Positions 60,298 through 64,000 of a DNA stretch of 64,000 bases are shown here, piece after piece. The translations under genes and the position numbers were made by a program. The notes beneath the pieces were generated by a model. That model did not search any database. It was not told the origin of the DNA and saw only the letters and a program-made list of their open reading frames with translations. Source of the stretch: an uncultured Eubacterium sp. (GTDB lineage Bacteria > Bacillota > Clostridia > Oscillospirales > Acutalibacteraceae); assembly GCA_905233545.1 (NCBI GenBank), contig CAJOEV010000008.1:61385-125384 (forward strand). Direction: 5' to 3'. Each line of letters begins with the position of its first letter. Position 1 is the stretch's first letter.

Positions 60298-60909
60298 TTA
60301 CCAATTTACATCTACATCTATGGTGTCAGAAGCACATCCGCTATCATATATTTTTCCTTTCTTTCCCAACGGTGTGTCAATTACAGTTCCCTTACTTAAT
60401 GATGATGATGCTAAGCATATATAATCGTTCTCATCACAAACATATCCGCTACTATCAACATGTCTTCCAGGTATTCTTAACCCGCCACCAGGTAAAACTC
60501 TCTGACTATACCAAGTCCATTTCCAACCACCCCAACGAAGAACTCCCATTCTTCTAAAATACGAAGCAGAATATTTCTCGGGGCTTCCACTATCTTTCTT
60601 TTCACTCTTTTTAGTGGTAGTCTTTGCTTTCTTCTTTTTCTTACTTTTCTTTTTAGTTGTGGACTGTGTGGTTTTTTGCGTAGTCGACTTTGTAGTACTC
60701 ACCACCTGTGTTGTAGTGGTAGTAGTTGTTGTGGTAGTAGTCGGCTGCGTAGTTACAACTGTTGTGGACTCTGTAGTAGTAACAGTTGGTTTTTCCTCAT
60801 CTCTTGTGTATTGACCGTTAATATTCACCAGAATCAATACAAGTGCAGCGCATATCACTACGATACTAATTGTACTTAATATATTTTCAGCCGTTCGGTT
60901 GATAAGCAT
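60298..60909 (-). CDS. Membrane-anchored protein with Thr-rich stalk and 3D domain
   Basis: 203 residues. A membrane helix (TISIVVICAALVLILVNING, 13-32), a Thr/Ser-rich low-complexity stalk (about 42-80), a Lys-rich segment (KKKSKKKKKAKTTTKK) and a C-terminal 3D-type double-psi beta barrel with the three Asp residues (KIYDSGCASDTIDVDVNW). Such domains occur in resuscitation factors and peptidoglycan hydrolases, so it may act on the cell wall at infection or release. AAGGAGG is very close (2 bases) to the ATG. Confidence 0.75.
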   Translation of the reverse strand: MLINRTAENILSTISIVVICAALVLILVNINGQYTRDEEKPTVTTTESTTVVTTQPTTTTTTTTTTTQVVSTTKSTTQKTTQSTTKKKSKKKKKAKTTTKKSEKKDSGSPEKYSASYFRRMGVLRWGGWKWTWYSQRVLPGGGLRIPGRHVDSSGYVCDENDYICLASSSLSKGTVIDTPLGKKGKIYDSGCASDTIDVDVNW

Positions 60910-60916
60910 CGCCTCC

Positions 60917-61102
60917 TTAATCTATTACAGGAGACACCTTACACTCTTCTATGATTTCTTCCATGCAATTACAACACAAATGTAAATTCAATTTGTCTCC
61001 ATCGTACTTCGTGCCATACCCAAGCGTTTTTACAAACGAAAAGTCTTCTTGGATATCCCACACATCAAATTCTTTTCCGCATTTGTTACAAACAATTGTC
61101 AT
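60917..61102 (-). CDS. Small zinc-ribbon protein
   Basis: 61 residues with two CxxC pairs (CNKCGKEF ... CCNCMEEI), a probable zinc ribbon. AAAGGAG lies 8 bases before the ATG. Lies between the dnaE-like gene and the 3D-domain gene. Specific role unknown. Confidence 0.7.
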   Translation of the reverse strand: MTIVCNKCGKEFDVWDIQEDFSFVKTLGYGTKYDGDKLNLHLCCNCMEEIIEECKVSPVID

Positions 61103-61168
61103 ACTATGACTCCTTTATGTATTTATTTTTTGTGTATCAAACTAACCTTTTATTCACCATAGAACCGG

Positions 61169-64000
61169 TTAATACACCTTTCCATACCCTGTTAGTTCGA
61201 ACCATTCCCCAGTTCGGGTATATGATTGACAATAAATAATATCGTCCTTTTTAATTGGGTTCTGGTTGTACAAGCGGTTCCAAACAGTGAATCTGCTCTC
61301 TTTACCGCTTCCTATCGACTTTGTAAATACGGAATAGCCGATTTGTTTGTTGTCTTTTCTTCTATGTATAGGTTTAATATCTGTTACATACAGTTTTCTT
61401 CTATCCTCTGCCCTACCTGAGACATATCCCATATATCCCATTATGTCTACGAAGTTACGAACCTTAATTACATCGCTTAAATCCTGAAAATTAGATGTTT
61501 TTACAAGGTCTTCGACTTCTTCAAGGATAGAATAGACATCGAGAAGTGTATAACTTTTTGCTACGCCACCAGACTTTGTTACCCCGACAGCATATTTTTG
61601 AATTATCGGTTCAAGTGGCGTACCGTCTATCTTCTCTTTGTTAATTTTCTTAGCCTGACCCTTTTTGAACATATCGTAGAACATCTCAGTTATTCTAAGC
61701 AGTTCTCTCTGGTTTCCAAAATCAGAGAAGAAGTCAAGCTTTATCAAATTATCAAGCTGTCTTGTGTCAACACTTGTCTTTTGGTCAAGGTCTATAAGTA
61801 AATCTATAAACCTTTCATAATGATATTGCTTCGCAAGATTGTACAGCTCTTCTGCAACCTTAACGCCCATATATTTGATGGATGATAAGCCTTTTGCTAT
61901 CAGGTTCCTATCTTTATCAAAAGAATAATCACTCTTTGATATTCCCCACTTGGGCATAGTCACCTGAATTCCAACACGATTTGCATATGCCGTTCCGCTA
62001 ATAACATCTCCGTCGTTAGCGGCGTTGTTTAAGAAGGATGTAATAAACTCAATCGGATAATAATACCGATAATAAGCACATAAGTATCCGAGTAAACAAT
62101 ATGCAATTGAGTGATTGTATCCAAATTGATAAGATGCACTGTCCTCAATTATTTGCAGGAACTCTTTTGCTTCATTTTCCGCTTCGTCTCTCGACTTAGA
62201 AGACTTGCTGCAGTATCCCTCGAGAATAGATGGCAAAGCTTTATCAAGCCTATCCTTTTGTTTTCGTCCTATCGCACGCCTTATATTATCAGACTCACTA
62301 CCAGACAATCCACAAATCTGTTGCAAGAACTTGATTGTATCCTCTTGGTAAATCAGATATCCAAGGTTATCTTTAAGCAACTCATCAATAATTTCTGACG
62401 GATTAGAATGCGGTTTTCTCGCTAATAGATTATCTCTGTAAGAAGCACCAGACGGTCTAATACACGCTGTCACAATAGACATATCAAAGATACTTCGCGG
62501 TTTGAATCGCTTAAGGCTATTAAAAGCAAAGTCACCTTCAAATTGGAACACAGCCGTAGGATTTTTTATGATATCGTTCCAAACATTCTCGTCATCCCAA
62601 TCAATTTCGTGCGACTTCGGATACGGGACACCTATATAATTACAGGTATCTCTAATAACCTTAACCGTCTTTAAGTTTAAGAAGTCATACTTAGCGAGAC
62701 CTGTATAGTCGTGGATATTCTCCATATCTAAGAACAGGCAATTATCACCGTCCTTATCAAACATGCCGATATTATCGACTAATGTGATAGGACTGATAAC
62801 CATACCAGCAGCGTGAACTGACTGAGATACCTTTGTACCGTATAAACCGTCGAAGTAGTAGAATAACTCTGGATATTTTTCAGATACAAATTTGTAGTCG
62901 TCTGACTCCATAATCATTTCTTTAACGACTTGCACTGGTTTATTAGAACCTTCAGCCTCGTCCGCGACAGAACTAATCTGTTTCTTAATGTTCTCGATAT
63001 TTTTCAATGACCACGGGTTGTCTTTTAATGTCGGATGCTCTTTTGCCCATTCCTGAGCAAGATGTCTTCCTACATCAGCAATAAGCCCCTTGGTTTTCAT
63101 CGTACCAAAAGCAGCTACTCGACCAGTTTTGTCTTCCCCAAACCTGTTAGTGATATATTCAAATATCATTGGTCTGTCAGACTCAACTACATCGACATCT
63201 ATATCACCGATTTCTTCTCTGTCTTCATTGCAAAATCGTGAGAAAACCGTGTGCCAAGTTTCTGGATTTAAGTCAATGATATCGGTAACATATGCTACTC
63301 TCGAGCCACCTACTGAACCTCTCGCTGTGCCTATTGCCATCCCCTGCGATTTACACCAACAAATGAGCTCGCTCATTGACAACATAAATCCGTCCATATG
63401 CAATTTCTGAAAGACCCTCATCTCTTCATCAATAGCCTCTCTGAACGCCTGCTCTTGCTCGCGAGGAATAACACCAGACTCCAACTTCTGCGAAAACTTT
63501 TCTTCGACCGTCTCGATGAACTTTTGTGAGTCTGCTTCTCTCGACCCATATAAGATGGGATACTTAATTGATGTATCGAGCTCAATCTCTTCGGTCATAT
63601 CATAAAGAAGATTTGTGTTCTCTATCGCTTTTAAGTATTCATCTTCTGGTAGAGCAGCCTGTTCTTTGAACATCTCTACGAGTTCATCATAGGTCTTATA
63701 TGACAAGTCGAAAGCATCTTCGTTTCCGTATGATTTGTGCTTTGAAGATAAAAGCACATCCCTACATTCTGCCTTGTATTTACTCGAACTATGTGTATCA
63801 GTCCCCGCGATTAGAGGTGTCCCTATTTTCTTGTACAATGCCAACAATCGTCTGTTAAACTCAACTTGTTCGGGATAAATGTGTGGCTGAACCTCAAGGA
63901 AATCATACTTTTTAGCGAGTTCCATATATCTTGGATGGGTCTCTGGTAACTTCCATAAAGGCGAAGCCAAACATGCACTTGTAGTAATGATGTTATCTGA
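61169..64000 (-). CDS. dnaE: DnaE-type DNA polymerase III alpha subunit (5' end beyond window)
   Basis: At least 943 residues; the frame is open to the window edge, where it begins SDNIITTSACLASPLWKL, from the PHP domain. Further: PHP metal motif GTDTHSS, polymerase catalytic GDIDVDVVESDRP, VHAAGMVISP, FQFEGDFAFNSLKRFKP and a helix-hairpin-helix region. The C-terminal beta-binding and OB parts look short (ends in GEWFELTGYGKVY). It is distinct from polC of the host and is clearly the replicative polymerase of the mobile element. Confidence 0.9.
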   Translation of the reverse strand, partial: SDNIITTSACLASPLWKLPETHPRYMELAKKYDFLEVQPHIYPEQVEFNRRLLALYKKIGTPLIAGTDTHSSSKYKAECRDVLLSSKHKSYGNEDAFDLSYKTYDELVEMFKEQAALPEDEYLKAIENTNLLYDMTEEIELDTSIKYPILYGSREADSQKFIETVEEKFSQKLESGVIPREQEQAFREAIDEEMRVFQKLHMDGFMLSMSELICWCKSQGMAIGTARGSVGGSRVAYVTDIIDLNPETWHTVFSRFCNEDREEIGDIDVDVVESDRPMIFEYITNRFGEDKTGRVAAFGTMKTKGLIADVGRHLAQEWAKEHPTLKDNPWSLKNIENIKKQISSVADEAEGSNKPVQVVKEMIMESDDYKFVSEKYPELFYYFDGLYGTKVSQSVHAAGMVISPITLVDNIGMFDKDGDNCLFLDMENIHDYTGLAKYDFLNLKTVKVIRDTCNYIGVPYPKSHEIDWDDENVWNDIIKNPTAVFQFEGDFAFNSLKRFKPRSIFDMSIVTACIRPSGASYRDNLLARKPHSNPSEIIDELLKDNLGYLIYQEDTIKFLQQICGLSGSESDNIRRAIGRKQKDRLDKALPSILEGYCSKSSKSRDEAENEAKEFLQIIEDSASYQFGYNHSIAYCLLGYLCAYYRYYYPIEFITSFLNNAANDGDVISGTAYANRVGIQVTMPKWGISKSDYSFDKDRNLIAKGLSSIKYMGVKVAEELYNLAKQYHYERFIDLLIDLDQKTSVDTRQLDNLIKLDFFSDFGNQRELLRITEMFYDMFKKGQAKKINKEKIDGTPLEPIIQKYAVGVTKSGGVAKSYTLLDVYSILEEVEDLVKTSNFQDLSDVIKVRNFVDIMGYMGYVSGRAEDRRKLYVTDIKPIHRRKDNKQIGYSVFTKSIGSGKESRFTVWNRLYNQNPIKKDDIIYCQSYTRTGEWFELTGYGKVY

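Noticed and set aside
60614-60814. Plus-strand Val-rich frame opposite the Thr stalk
   Set aside because: Simply the complement of the Thr codon repeats in the 3D-domain gene.

Overview
The window looks like chromosome of a low-GC, spore-forming member of the Clostridia, most likely in or near the Ruminococcaceae/Oscillospiraceae. The reasons are an IspH fused to ribosomal protein S1, a fused HisZ-HisG, a PolC-type replicative polymerase, the SpoIIGA-SigE pair, and the spoVB-mazG-hup-rqcP-yabP-yabQ-divIC sporulation cluster. The species cannot be named from the sequence alone.

Bases 1-47,300 are core chromosome, read almost entirely from the minus strand. In order they hold cmk-plsC-ispH/rpsA; a flavoprotein and an ABC-F ATPase; manA and a DUF378 protein (plus strand); spoIIGA-sigE; an rRNA methyltransferase; and the spoVB...divIC cluster, which here also contains two PpiC-type foldases and a plus-strand O-antigen-ligase-like gene. 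Then come hemZ, an MBL hydrolase, dtd, relA and recJ; a histidine operon (hisZG-D-B-A-I-E, without hisC, hisH or hisF) behind a promoter with a palindromic operator; polC-ispG-rseP-dxr-cdsA-uppS-frr-pyrH, the usual Firmicute cluster for replication, isoprenoid and lipid precursors and ribosome recycling; and a large secreted leucine-rich-repeat protein with eight cysteine-rich modules. The intergenic gaps carry two families of short dispersed repeats and one MITE-like element.

From about 47.9 kb to the right edge the content changes to a mobile element, phage-like in gene content. It has a tyrosine integrase and excisionase at its left end, then a dense minus-strand operon of small unknown genes and nucleotide-metabolism genes: dUTPase, dNMP kinase, 5'-nucleotidase, an anaerobic (class III) ribonucleotide reductase with its activase, a glutaredoxin-like protein, a small ferredoxin:thioredoxin-reductase-like protein, and a DnaE-type polymerase cut by the window edge. 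No structural phage genes are in view.

The most notable discovery is that this nrdD is split by a 1,081-nt group I intron carrying an HNH homing endonuclease. The core pairings P1-P8 can be read by eye, and splicing joins two exons in frame exactly at the glycyl-radical codon. Other points of interest are a PolC that appears to lack the whole proofreading exonuclease domain, a spoIIG-type promoter with a 21-bp spacer in front of a spoIIGA without a canonical start codon, a yabQ without a canonical start, and a PpiC foldase whose N-terminus seems to require a frameshift.
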